The notes beneath the pieces were generated by a model. The model had not been told where the DNA came from and did not search any database. It saw nothing but the letters and a program-made list of their open reading frames with translations. DNA of 64,000 nt from Alistipes sp. (GTDB taxonomy: Bacteria > Bacteroidota > Bacteroidia > Bacteroidales > Rikenellaceae), in contig JAFQOR010000020.1 in the NCBI GenBank assembly GCA_017403125.1, positions 111,022 to 175,021 of the forward strand, in the 5' to 3' direction. Shown here piece after piece: positions 26,581 to 34,117 of this stretch (its first letter is position 1; each line of letters begins with the position of its first letter). The translations under genes were made by a program, and so were the position numbers.

Positions 26581-27433
26581 AGCAGTTACATTTATGTTCG
26601 TGGTTATCCTTTGCTGTTCTCTCCTGTGAGCGATACATCGCTTGACGGCGCATAGCCTCATCGAAGTCCACCTGGTGGCCATCGAACTCCGGACCATCGA
26701 CACACGTGAAGAGTGTCTTGCCTCCGACAGATACACGACATGCACCACACATGCCCGTGCCATCGACCATTAGTGCATTGAGCGACACGGTGGTCTTCAA
26801 TGCCCAAGGCTTGGTCGTAAGACACACGAACTTCATCATGATCATGGGGCCGATACATACGCACTCGTCGTACTCTCGTCCCTCGACCTCGATAAGCTCC
26901 TTCATAAGAGCCGTGACCATGCCCTTGAAGCCCTCCGAGCCATCGTCGGTGGCAATGTGAATCTTACCTACCTTCGACATCTCGTCGGTGTAAATAAGAA
27001 GATCCTTGCTCTTCGAGCCTATGATAACGTCGCACTCTACGCCATGTTCGTGTAGCCACTTAACCTGTGGATATACGGGTGCTGTGCCCACACCTCCTGC
27101 CACGAAGAGGTACTTGCGCCTGCGAAGCTCCTCCAATGGTATATCTACAAACTCCGAGGGGCGTCCGAGAGGGCCTGCAAAGTCGGCAAGTGACTCGCCA
27201 ACCTCCAAGGCACAAATCTTCTGTGTGGACATACCTATGGTCTGTATAACGATGGTCACCGTGCCTGCCTCTACGTCGTAGTCGGCAATGGTGAGGGGTA
27301 TGCGTTCGCTACTCTCGTCCGAGCGAACGATAACAAACTGTCCGGGGAGGGCAGCACGCGCTACGCGCTCGGCTGCAACCTTCATCTCGTAGATGTTACC
27401 CGCCAGCTTGCGCTTTTCAACAATCTTAAACAT
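26570..27433 (-). CDS. nfnA: NADH-dependent ferredoxin:NADP+ oxidoreductase small subunit (NfnA)
   Basis: A 287-residue subunit related to dihydroorotate dehydrogenase electron-transfer protein PyrK. The FAD-binding barrel occupies about 1-95. The NAD domain has the loop FVAGGVGTAPVYPQVKWL near 105-120. Near residue 215-235, GTGMCGACRVSV plus a later Cys (TCVDGPEF) bind a 2Fe-2S cluster. With NfnB it can couple ferredoxin and NADH oxidation to NADP+ reduction. Older annotation would be sulfide dehydrogenase SudB. The two genes overlap. Confidence 0.86.
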   Translation of the reverse strand: MFKIVEKRKLAGNIYEMKVAAERVARAALPGQFVIVRSDESSERIPLTIADYDVEAGTVTIVIQTIGMSTQKICALEVGESLADFAGPLGRPSEFVDIPLEELRRRKYLFVAGGVGTAPVYPQVKWLHEHGVECDVIIGSKSKDLLIYTDEMSKVGKIHIATDDGSEGFKGMVTALMKELIEVEGREYDECVCIGPMIMMKFVCLTTKPWALKTTVSLNALMVDGTGMCGACRVSVGGKTLFTCVDGPEFDGHQVDFDEAMRRQAMYRSQERTAKDNHEHKCNCYGK

Positions 27434-27525
27434 CTTCTCTTGTTAATTGGGTGTTATTAAATATTTGTTTTGTACTATCTCTCGACCATGTGTCGTCCTG
27501 CACTTTGCCCTACATTCTCCTCCGC

Positions 27526-27600
27526 GTCGCTTCTATCTACGTCGCTTCCTTCCACGTAGCTTCCCTCCACGTCGCTTCCTTCCACGTAGCTTCCCTCCAC
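27526..27600. repeat. Five 15-bp tandem repeats
   Basis: The unit is GT[CA]GCTTCCYTCCAC. Units 27541-27555 and 27556-27570 form a 30-bp pair repeated exactly at 27571-27600; a diverged unit (GTCGCTTCTATCTAC) precedes at 27526-27540. It lies between the 5' end of nfnA and the 3' end of the DUF1573 gene, both on the minus strand. No protein role is evident. Confidence 0.85.
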
Positions 27601-27611
27601 ACTCGGCGATG

Positions 27612-28709
27612 CTACATGGGCAGTGCCGTCACCCTGACCATCTGTAAGGGGCGTATGGGGTCGTTGCTCACTATTTGCAGGCGCGAAGCAAACGGCATGT
27701 CGGGTTCAATATTTTGGCAGTCTATTCGCACAACGACCTCTCGCCTCTCGCCCGGCGCAAGCTCCATATCGGGCTCTGCAATGCACTCCACAGCCGCATG
27801 TGACGACTCTATGCGACGCACAACAAGCGTTGTATTGCCCACATTATCTATGCTGAATCTGCGCTCCACAACGCCATAATCGGGTTTTACATCCCCAAAT
27901 TTAATATTTTTTTCTGGTATTTCAAGCCTCGGAGCCGAAATATCGTCAATAAGGTCGAAATTATCTACTACAACAGCGTATGTCGTGAGTAGATATTGCG
28001 ACGCCTTGCCATCGATATTGAACCTTATGTGGTCACTTATGCTCCCATACGTGGGCGATGTCTGATCTACTGCATAGCGCAGTACGATGTCGCCACTCTC
28101 GCCCGGTGCCATGCTATGCGGAATAGCGATGTCGAGTAGTCCCGAGGAGCGCTCGATGACAAATGTCGGGTATATGCGCTCCGTAGAGCTATTTACATAT
28201 CCTATGCGTACCTCCGCCGCCTTGCCATGCTCGATGCAGGCAAAGGAGTGAAAGTTGCTCTCCAAGCGTAGCCCGCCACCCATGTCGAAGGGGTATATTT
28301 CGTATATGGAGCGCTGGCGTGGCGTGACATTGCCTACGAGGTGTATCTTTATCGCCGCCTCGCTATCGGATGTGATGACCGATATGCGCCTGTCGATACG
28401 CCCCGGACGGTCCATGGGATTATAGCTTATGTCGAGCGTGAAGCTCTCTCCGGGAGCAATGGGCCTGCGGCTATACGATGCCGTGGTGCAACCACATGCC
28501 GTGACAACATCGACAACGACAATGGGCCTATCTCCCCTGTTCTCGGCGACAGCGCGCCTTGCGACAACACCTCCATCCTCGGCGATGTGGCCAAAGTCGA
28601 GCGTCGTGCTCTCGAACACAAGGTTGCTCTGCGCCTCGGCAATGCCGGTGCCAGCAAGAAGCAGGCAGCAGATACCCAATACATATTTATATATGTGTCG
28701 ATGATTCAT
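27612..28709 (-). CDS. Secreted DUF1573-domain protein
   Basis: A 365-residue exported protein with a signal peptide (basic start HRHIYK, then VLGICCLLLAGTGIAEA, cleavage after about residue 27). Three or four immunoglobulin-like beta domains follow. The first carries the DUF1573 signature ACGCTTASY with preceding 'FGHIAEDG', and another domain near residue 240 has 'IKFGDVKPDYG'. Such proteins are abundant in Bacteroidota and resemble ASH/MSP-type domains; the function is unknown. An ATG 90 nt further upstream is in frame but would bury the signal peptide. The promoter lies so close that the mRNA may be leaderless. Confidence 0.82.
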   Translation of the reverse strand: MNHRHIYKYVLGICCLLLAGTGIAEAQSNLVFESTTLDFGHIAEDGGVVARRAVAENRGDRPIVVVDVVTACGCTTASYSRRPIAPGESFTLDISYNPMDRPGRIDRRISVITSDSEAAIKIHLVGNVTPRQRSIYEIYPFDMGGGLRLESNFHSFACIEHGKAAEVRIGYVNSSTERIYPTFVIERSSGLLDIAIPHSMAPGESGDIVLRYAVDQTSPTYGSISDHIRFNIDGKASQYLLTTYAVVVDNFDLIDDISAPRLEIPEKNIKFGDVKPDYGVVERRFSIDNVGNTTLVVRRIESSHAAVECIAEPDMELAPGERREVVVRIDCQNIEPDMPFASRLQIVSNDPIRPLQMVRVTALPM

Positions 28710-28713
28710 GCTA

Positions 28714-28745
28714 CAAATATACGAAAAACTAATTGCGGATGCAAA
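28714..28745 (-). promoter_or_regulatory. Promoter immediately upstream of the DUF1573 start
   Basis: On the minus strand, TTTG (plus 28742-28745), 20 nt spacer (28722-28741), TATATTTG (plus 28714-28721). The predicted transcription start coincides with or lies within a few bases of the ATG at 28709. Confidence 0.7.
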
Positions 28746-28911
28746 AATGTGGGATATATACGTTAAGAATCTTAAAAGTGGGTGTAATTTGTTGAACAAT
28801 AAGCGCCGTGAGCTAATTTCTTAACTTGCAAACTATCAGCATATTGATGGTTGGAGCGGCAGGCAAACATAATTTTGAGGTGCTTTTTTTGAAAAAAAAG
28901 TCTTAAAAAAG

Positions 28912-28942
28912 TTTGCAGAATAAAAAAAATGGCTTACCTTTG
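28912..28942 (+). promoter_or_regulatory. Promoter of tRNA-Asn
   Basis: TTTG at 28912-28915, 19-nt spacer, TACCTTTG at 28935-28942; start expected near 28949. Confidence 0.85.
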
Positions 28943-28977
28943 CACCGCAATCGAAAAGATTAACGTTCTTTTACAAT

Positions 28978-29051
28978 GCCTGAATAGCTCAGTTGGTTAG
29001 AGCACATGACTGTTAATCATGGGGTCCTAGGTTCAAGTCCTTGTTCAGGCG
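28978..29051 (+). tRNA. tRNA-Asn (anticodon GTT)
   Basis: A 74-nt cloverleaf: acceptor GCCTGAA/TTCAGGC, D arm GCTC/GAGC, anticodon arm CATGA-CTGTTAA-TCATG, T arm CTAGG-TTCAAGT-CCTTG, discriminator G. CCA is not encoded (CAC follows). Unlike the other three tRNA genes here, no copy of its 3' end was found nearby. Confidence 0.95.
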
Positions 29052-29206
29052 CACAAGTGCGAGGGACGCACAAAGAGGGTAGCGAAGTAGAGATAAGGCT
29101 GCAAGCGTAATGGAGTAGGCAACTACGAAATGCGATTGATAAGCGGACGACGCGGTCGAGCTTCTTAAAAAAAGATGTCAAGACTCTTAAAAAACTTATC
29201 TAAAAA
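29052..29206 (+). other. Spacer between tRNA-Asn and tRNA-Val
   Basis: A GC-containing stretch (29052-29165) followed by an A/T-rich run. No reading frame, hairpin terminator or known element was recognised. tRNA-Val has its own promoter, so the two tRNAs are likely separate transcripts. Confidence 0.4.
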
Positions 29207-29237
29207 TTTGCAGTTATAAAAAAAATAGTTACCTTTG
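29207..29237 (+). promoter_or_regulatory. Promoter of tRNA-Val
   Basis: TTTG at 29207-29210, 19-nt spacer, TACCTTTG at 29230-29237. It shows the same strong form as the tRNA-Asn, tRNA-Asp and rpmI promoters. Confidence 0.85.
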
Positions 29238-29259
29238 CAGTCCCGAGCCTTAATAAATT

Positions 29260-29334
29260 GGGAGCATAGCTCAGCTGGTTCAGAGCATCTGCCTTACAAG
29301 CAGAGGGTCAGGGGTTCGAATCCCTTTGCTCCCA
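29260..29334 (+). tRNA. tRNA-Val (anticodon TAC)
   Basis: A 75-nt cloverleaf: acceptor GGGAGCA/TGCTCCC, D arm GCTC/GAGC, anticodon arm TCTGC-CTTACAA-GCAGA, T arm AGGGG-TTCGAAT-CCCTT, discriminator A. The sequence from its T loop through the following terminator is repeated 336 bp downstream. Confidence 0.96.
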
Positions 29335-29724
29335 CAACGTCAAAACGACTTACAGCAATGTAGGTCGTTTTTTTGTTTATGTGGTTGTGTTGTAAGGTGT
29401 GTATGAGTGATGAGCCGGCAACGATGTTGCCGATGTATGCGTGATGCGCCAATGATGAGCGAGCTCCTCATGTCTCATCCCGCCTCCCATGGCTGCGCCA
29501 CTCATCACACACTCTTCACGACTACGCAGTGTTGAGGTATCAAAGGCATTACTCACGTAATATGGGGTTGAGCCGATAGGGTAATAGTTTATAGCTCGGC
29601 TATTCAGCCTACGCCTATTTTTGCAAGGTATCGGCTCTTCGACTTCGTCGTTCGAATCCCTTTGCTCCCACAACGTCAAAACGACTTACAGCAATGTAGG
29701 TCGTTTTTTTTTGTTTATGTGGTG
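29335..29724 (+). repeat. tRNA-Val-linked element ending in a copy of the tRNA 3' end
   Basis: The segment 29314-29386 (T loop, acceptor 3' strand, terminator, first downstream bases) recurs almost exactly at 29650-29724. The sequence between holds the inverted repeat GAGCCGATA (29570-29578) and TATCGGCTC (29629-29637). Its last 90 bp resemble the element after tRNA-Asp: CTCACGTA, GGGGTTGAGCCGATA, CTCGG, TACGCC, a T run, then GGTATCGGCTC directly before the TTCGA of the tRNA copy. No open frame that looks real. It behaves like a small unit that carries its own copy of the tRNA end. Confidence 0.75.
29344..29378 (+). terminator. Terminator after tRNA-Val
   Basis: AACGACTTACA and TGTAGGTCGTT pair around a GCAA-type loop and run into seven T residues. 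A second copy with nine T residues lies at about 29680-29710. Confidence 0.88.
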
Positions 29725-29725
29725 T

Positions 29726-29834
29726 TTTGAGGCAGAGCGTCGATTTCATCGCCCTCGCCAATTGAGGATGTTGCATGTGTGCAAGCACCCCGCACTACCC
29801 TCAATTGACGTTGTTGCACAAGCTCTGCCTCAAA
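29726..29834. repeat. Nested inverted repeats, MITE-like or structured RNA
   Basis: TTTGAGGCAGAGC (29726-29738) is perfectly complementary to 29822-29834. Inside, CAATTGAGG (29759-29767) pairs with CCTCAATTG (29799-29807), and a small TTGCA/TGCAA hairpin is at the centre. The 109-bp unit could be a terminal-inverted-repeat element or fold as an RNA. No clear target duplication flanks it. Confidence 0.65.
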
Positions 29835-29851
29835 GCCAAGTATCAATTTGA

Positions 29852-29961
29852 TGGGGTGAAAAGGGTAGTAAAATGGTGGTAAAAGGGTGGCGGAAGGGTA
29901 GCAAGCGGGCGATAAACGGGCGGCAAGCGGGCGATAAGCGGGTAGTGAAAGGGTGGCGACA
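29852..29961. repeat. Ten 11-bp tandem repeats downstream of lptD
   Basis: Units of the form GGG[CT]RRYRAAM (for example GGGCGATAAAC, GGGCGGCAAGC, GGGCGATAAGC, GGGTAGTGAAA) follow each other without gaps at 11-bp spacing. They lie 59 bp beyond the lptD stop. One strand is purine-rich with regularly spaced G triplets. Confidence 0.8.
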
Positions 29962-30020
29962 AGACGTATGTCCGCCACCGAGTGCAGAGCGCGCCATTTA
30001 AGTGACGGATATAGCTCCAT

Positions 30021-32828
30021 TTAGTACATATAGTCGTACTGTGAGTAGCTCTTGTCGTACTTCAAGTCGGCAAGAGATGCTGCCTTGACACCAATGTTGA
30101 ATGCCCAGCTACGGTGGTTGCCAAACGGAATCCATGTGAACGACATCTGCCAACAGTGCAGGTCGCGTGTGATGGCTATCGAGGTCATCGACATCTTGCG
30201 GGTCGTAAAGTCGTAACCCGAGGTGACGGTAATCATCATCTTGGGCGTAATCTTAACGCTACCATTCACGCCAAGTGTTTGACGTATAACACGTTTGAAT
30301 CCCGTAGTGCCGTTGTTGGTGTACTGCACGTTATAGTTGAAGCTGTAATTGAATCCGAAGTTCCACGGCATGGAGAAGTCGTAGTACGAGCCTGCCATAA
30401 ATTGGCGACGCAGAGCGGGGTTGAGCTCGCCATAGGGGTCGGACCATGAGTTGAAATACTCTGGCGGCAGCGACGTAATATCGTTGGCCGCGGGCTGCGA
30501 CTTATCCTCTCGCGACTTGAACGTGTAGCCAAAACTCCAACCTATGTTTGTGATGCGTCCGGGAGAGCCACGACGCCACATAAGTTTGTTGTAGCGCACG
30601 CCCTCGGGCGACACCTCATAGGGGTCGAGCGTCATCGATACCTGCAACGCAATGTTGTTGTAGAGTGTCGTACGCAACGAGATGGGCAGTGTCGATAGAC
30701 GCATAGAGTCGGCAAGGAAGTTATACGAGCCGTTAATCGATATCTGGTCGATAATCTTAATCTTCTTGATGGTATCCTTGGTGCGAATCTTCGCCTCCAA
30801 CGACTGCGACAGACCAAAGGTCAAAGCAAACTGCTGTCCGCTGCCCGGTACGCCATAGGCATTGTCCGTGAAGGGCGAATAGACCTTGAAGCGACCCGTA
30901 GTGTCGGTCTGCACGGTCTCGTAGAAACCATACTTCTGACGGCTGAAATCGGGAGCATATGCCAAGCCGATGTTGGGCGTGATGGTGTGGCGCACAGCCT
31001 GCAACTTGCGCTCCTTCTTCTTGGCTACGTAGGTACCATAGATGGTGGTGTTCGCTGCCACCGAGGCGTTGTAGTTGTATAGGCGCCAGAAGCCATACTC
31101 CGGGTCGAGAGTTTCGAGCGTGCGCGTCTCGTTATTCCACTGCTGGCTAACCTTCTTGAAATACCAACGTTCGGTATAGTTGAACGAGGGGCTGATATTG
31201 ATATAGTTGAAGAGCGTGAGCGACGTCGATACGGGGATGGTATGTTGGATGCCATTCTTCATCTTCTGCAACGTCTCCTTCGTGAAAATTTCGGACTCGG
31301 TAGTGTTCACCGAGTTGGTCATCTTCATCGAGTAACTCATCTTAATCTTTTCGTACCAGCGTGTTTTGCCCACAGCCTCCTTGCGCTTGAAGGGGTTGAA
31401 GCTCGATACGTTGAACGTTATGGTAGGCAGTGTCACGGCGATGGTTTTGTCGCGCGAGTTCTGTGATACCGACATGTTGAATGCCAACGAGAAGGGGGTG
31501 CCCTCCCAATTCTTCGAGTACGAAATCGATGAGTTGGTCTGTGTCGCGAGGATGTCGTTTACGTTGGTTGCAGAGTAGCGGCTATAACCACTCGACGTTA
31601 GGTTCACCGATGCCGAGAACGTTGAGCCGGGGTTTGCCTTCGGGTCCTGTGAGTGTGTCCACTGAATTTTGTAGTTGTTCTGCTGCACGAAGTCCGATTC
31701 GCCCTTCTCGCCCGAACGTATGGCAGAGTATTGCAGGTTGAAGTTACCTTTGAATTTGTAGCGTTTGACATATTGCGATACGGCAGATACCTCCCACGAG
31801 CCGAGGGTATAGATGCCACCGCGCAGTGCGAGGTCCATGTGCTCGCCAAATGTGAAGTAGTAACCCAAGTCGCGGATAAAGAAACCCTTGGCGTCTTCAC
31901 CATAGGTGGGCATCAGAAGACCCGACTTGGGGCCTGTGCTGATGGGGAAGAAGAACTCCGGGATGCCGATGTAGGTGGGCACATCCTCGATGACGAGGTA
32001 GGAGTAGCCGGCGATAATCTTCTTGCCGGGCAGAACCTTGGCCTTGGTCATTTTCAGGTAGAAGTGTGGGCAGTCGGTCTCGTCACATGTGGTGTACATA
32101 CCGTCATGGATGTGAATCGACTCGTCGGGGTGCATCTTTACGCTACCGCCTACCAGCCAGCCGTCACCCTCCTGTGTGGCGATACCCTTAATCTTCGCCT
32201 TACGCGAGTCGAGGTTGTAGGTTATGGTATCCATGGTGTAGGGCGAGCCTCCGTCGGCAAACTCCGGCAGGGTCTTCGTTGCCTCGCCATTTACGGTGTC
32301 GGTATAGCCATGCGCATAGATGTCCTTGGTGTTCATGTTTACGCGCATGAAGTCGGCTTTGAGGTTCATGCCCTGATATGTGACATCGCCCTGACGATAG
32401 CTGTATATGAGGTTGTTGCGCGCGTCGAAGACTACCGAATCAACCGCCTTACCCTGAATGATGTCGTCGAATGTTGCGCCACCCTTCTTGCGCTTGGGCG
32501 TTGCCGTAGTTGTGTCCGATGTCGTAGCCTCCACATCGCCCTCGTCGCGCATGATACTGTCGGTTGCGGGGACTGTGGGGCGCTGACGTGTAGCTCGCTC
32601 GCCGGCAATCGAGAGTTCGCCATTTTGCGAGGAGGCGTTACGCATGCGTCGCATATTGGTCGATTTTTCGCCAAATGTGTCTTGTATCGTCGAACGCATA
32701 ACTACGGAGTCGCGGTCCGAAGGGGCGAATATACCACCTATGGCTGTGTTTGATAACCCCGAACACAGACATACTATTGCTACGAAGAGCAAAAGCGATG
32801 TAATATATTTTGCCAAAAAGTGTCTCAA
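30021..32828 (-). CDS. lptD: LPS-assembly outer-membrane protein LptD, Bacteroidota type
   Basis: A 935-residue exported protein. An N-terminal hydrophobic signal (about 8-28) precedes a low-complexity linker. The OstA/LptA-like beta-jellyroll follows (about 130-240: VDSVVFDARNNLIYSYRQGD, VRVNMNTKDIYA-type repeats). The cysteine pair TTCDETDCPHFYLKM comes next. A large C-terminal beta-barrel of alternating aromatic strands ends in -YDYMY. It should insert lipopolysaccharide into the outer leaflet with an LptE-like partner. Members in Bacteroidota are usually annotated 'putative LPS assembly protein LptD'. The gene is divergent from the amidase. Confidence 0.85.
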   Translation of the reverse strand: MRHFLAKYITSLLLFVAIVCLCSGLSNTAIGGIFAPSDRDSVVMRSTIQDTFGEKSTNMRRMRNASSQNGELSIAGERATRQRPTVPATDSIMRDEGDVEATTSDTTTATPKRKKGGATFDDIIQGKAVDSVVFDARNNLIYSYRQGDVTYQGMNLKADFMRVNMNTKDIYAHGYTDTVNGEATKTLPEFADGGSPYTMDTITYNLDSRKAKIKGIATQEGDGWLVGGSVKMHPDESIHIHDGMYTTCDETDCPHFYLKMTKAKVLPGKKIIAGYSYLVIEDVPTYIGIPEFFFPISTGPKSGLLMPTYGEDAKGFFIRDLGYYFTFGEHMDLALRGGIYTLGSWEVSAVSQYVKRYKFKGNFNLQYSAIRSGEKGESDFVQQNNYKIQWTHSQDPKANPGSTFSASVNLTSSGYSRYSATNVNDILATQTNSSISYSKNWEGTPFSLAFNMSVSQNSRDKTIAVTLPTITFNVSSFNPFKRKEAVGKTRWYEKIKMSYSMKMTNSVNTTESEIFTKETLQKMKNGIQHTIPVSTSLTLFNYINISPSFNYTERWYFKKVSQQWNNETRTLETLDPEYGFWRLYNYNASVAANTTIYGTYVAKKKERKLQAVRHTITPNIGLAYAPDFSRQKYGFYETVQTDTTGRFKVYSPFTDNAYGVPGSGQQFALTFGLSQSLEAKIRTKDTIKKIKIIDQISINGSYNFLADSMRLSTLPISLRTTLYNNIALQVSMTLDPYEVSPEGVRYNKLMWRRGSPGRITNIGWSFGYTFKSREDKSQPAANDITSLPPEYFNSWSDPYGELNPALRRQFMAGSYYDFSMPWNFGFNYSFNYNVQYTNNGTTGFKRVIRQTLGVNGSVKITPKMMITVTSGYDFTTRKMSMTSIAITRDLHCWQMSFTWIPFGNHRSWAFNIGVKAASLADLKYDKSYSQYDYMY

Positions 32829-32845
32829 AATTCAATAATTTTTTG

Positions 32846-32869
32846 TATCTTTGCCGACGAGTCGGCAAA
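32846..32869 (+). promoter_or_regulatory. Amidase promoter -7 box overlapped by a perfect dyad
   Basis: TATCTTTG (32846-32853) is a -7 element. Overlapping it, TTTGCCGAC (32850-32858) and GTCGGCAAA (32861-32869) form a perfect 9-bp inverted repeat separated by GA, centred on the expected transcription start. No TTTG lies at -33. The dyad is either an operator or a hairpin at the extreme 5' end of the mRNA. Confidence 0.6.
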
Positions 32870-32918
32870 ACACCCGGTAACCGTGGTCTTGCCCTCGCGC
32901 GGGTGCGATTACAACCCA

Positions 32919-32926
32919 CAAAGATA
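32919..32926 (-). promoter_or_regulatory. -7 box of the lptD promoter
   Basis: CAAAGATA on plus is TATCTTTG on minus, giving a leader of about 85 nt that crosses the divergent amidase promoter. Confidence 0.55.
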
Positions 32927-32966
32927 GTAATTTTTTGCGAAACTAAAAAACTCAACAACCGAAATT

Positions 32967-34085
32967 ATGAGGAATATTGTAGGCTCTATGCTTCTTGCGT
33001 TAGCTTTGCTATGTGGTACTAACGTTCATGCGGCGCAGAATGTTGCATCGCCCAAAAAGGTTGTCTATATCGATCCGGGACATGGCGGTCGTCGTCCGGG
33101 TGCTGTGGCGGGTAAGATTTTGGAGAAGGATATAAATCTCAAAATATCGTTGCTCGTCAAGGAGTTGTTGGGTGATAAGATGCCCGAGCTTGCTGTCTAT
33201 TTGGCGCGTGAGGCCGACATCGACCTGCATGCTGATGGTGGTGTAGATAATTACAGCCGTGCAAAACAGGCAAACGAGCTCAAAGCCGACCTCTATGTGT
33301 CGATACATGCCAACGCTCTGGCGAATAAGTCGATGCGTGGTGCCGAGGTTGTGGTGTTGCAACTTGGTGGCGAGAAGCTCGAAGAGGAGAATCGCGAGAA
33401 GGCGTTGCGCTTTGTCGATGAGGATGAGTATGTGCATATCAGCAAGATTGATAAAAACTCGTTGGGCTACATCAATGCCTTGGCTCGTCAGGCTTATAAC
33501 GACCCTATAAACCGCATGTTTGGCGGCATCTTGGGTCGCGAGTTCGAGGAGCGAGGGCATAAGTTTTTGGGTGTTAAGACCAATCAGGAGAGGGTGCTTA
33601 CCGTGCTCTTCAATATAGAGTGTCCGGGTGTGGTTGTCGAGGTTGGTTATATGTCTAATGAGCAGGATTTGAAGTATATAACCTCGGAGAAGGGGCAGCA
33701 GGAGTTGGCAGATGCCATCGCCGATGCCATTGTGGAGTATATGTCGATGCTGGATCGCATGCGTGGTAGCGTTGCGGAGGATAGCGGGGATGTAGTGACG
33801 GAGGAGAGTGCGCCACAGGCGAACGAGGATGCGATGCTTGCGTCGGGCTACACCATACAGCTTCTGTCGAGCACGCGCGAGTTGGATATCAACGACAGCC
33901 AGTTTAAGCAGTATCGCGGGCGCGTTATGTTGAAGATGGGTGGTAGTGGCAACTATCGATATAAGTATTGCTATGGCAGCTATCCGTCATCGAGCGCTGC
34001 ATCGGCAGATTTGCAGGAGGTGCGCAAGAGTTTCAAGGATGCCTACGTGGTGCGCTACGAGGGTGGCAACATAAAGAGTAAGTAG
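32967..34085 (+). CDS. N-acetylmuramoyl-L-alanine amidase with C-terminal SPOR-like domain
   Basis: A 372-residue exported peptidoglycan hydrolase that cuts between MurNAc and L-Ala. A signal peptide (1-23, cut after VHA) precedes an Amidase_3 domain. Zinc ligands are His in IDPGHGGRRPG, Glu in ILEKDINL and His in VSIHANAL; the catalytic Glu is in GVVVEVGYMSN. After about residue 290 comes a SPOR-like module (YTIQLLSSTRELDIND... KYCYGSYPSSSAA), which binds septal glycan in known cases. AmiC-like role in cell separation is inferred. Confidence 0.92.
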   Translation: MRNIVGSMLLALALLCGTNVHAAQNVASPKKVVYIDPGHGGRRPGAVAGKILEKDINLKISLLVKELLGDKMPELAVYLAREADIDLHADGGVDNYSRAKQANELKADLYVSIHANALANKSMRGAEVVVLQLGGEKLEEENREKALRFVDEDEYVHISKIDKNSLGYINALARQAYNDPINRMFGGILGREFEERGHKFLGVKTNQERVLTVLFNIECPGVVVEVGYMSNEQDLKYITSEKGQQELADAIADAIVEYMSMLDRMRGSVAEDSGDVVTEESAPQANEDAMLASGYTIQLLSSTRELDINDSQFKQYRGRVMLKMGGSGNYRYKYCYGSYPSSSAASADLQEVRKSFKDAYVVRYEGGNIKSK

Positions 34086-34117
34086 CGGTAGAGAGAAAGA
34101 TAAAACAATATAAGGAT

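Noticed and set aside
27447-27647. Small plus-strand frame over the 15-bp repeats
   Set aside because: Arg/Pro/Phe-rich periodic translation arises from the repeat itself; there is no promoter, and the frame runs into the opposite-strand DUF1573 gene.
28960-29400. Integrated phage or ICE at the tRNA pair
   Set aside because: No integrase, relaxase or structural gene lies next to either tRNA; only short non-coding elements are present.
29377-29679. Minus-strand frame inside the tRNA-Val element (similar frame at 63432-63674)
   Set aside because: Both begin in the antisense of the tRNA T arm and share only the element's DNA similarity; frames differ in length and lack start context. More likely non-coding.
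31653-32753. 366-codon open frame opposite lptD
   Set aside because: Same reason: it mirrors the lptD codons and shows no domain, signal or start context.
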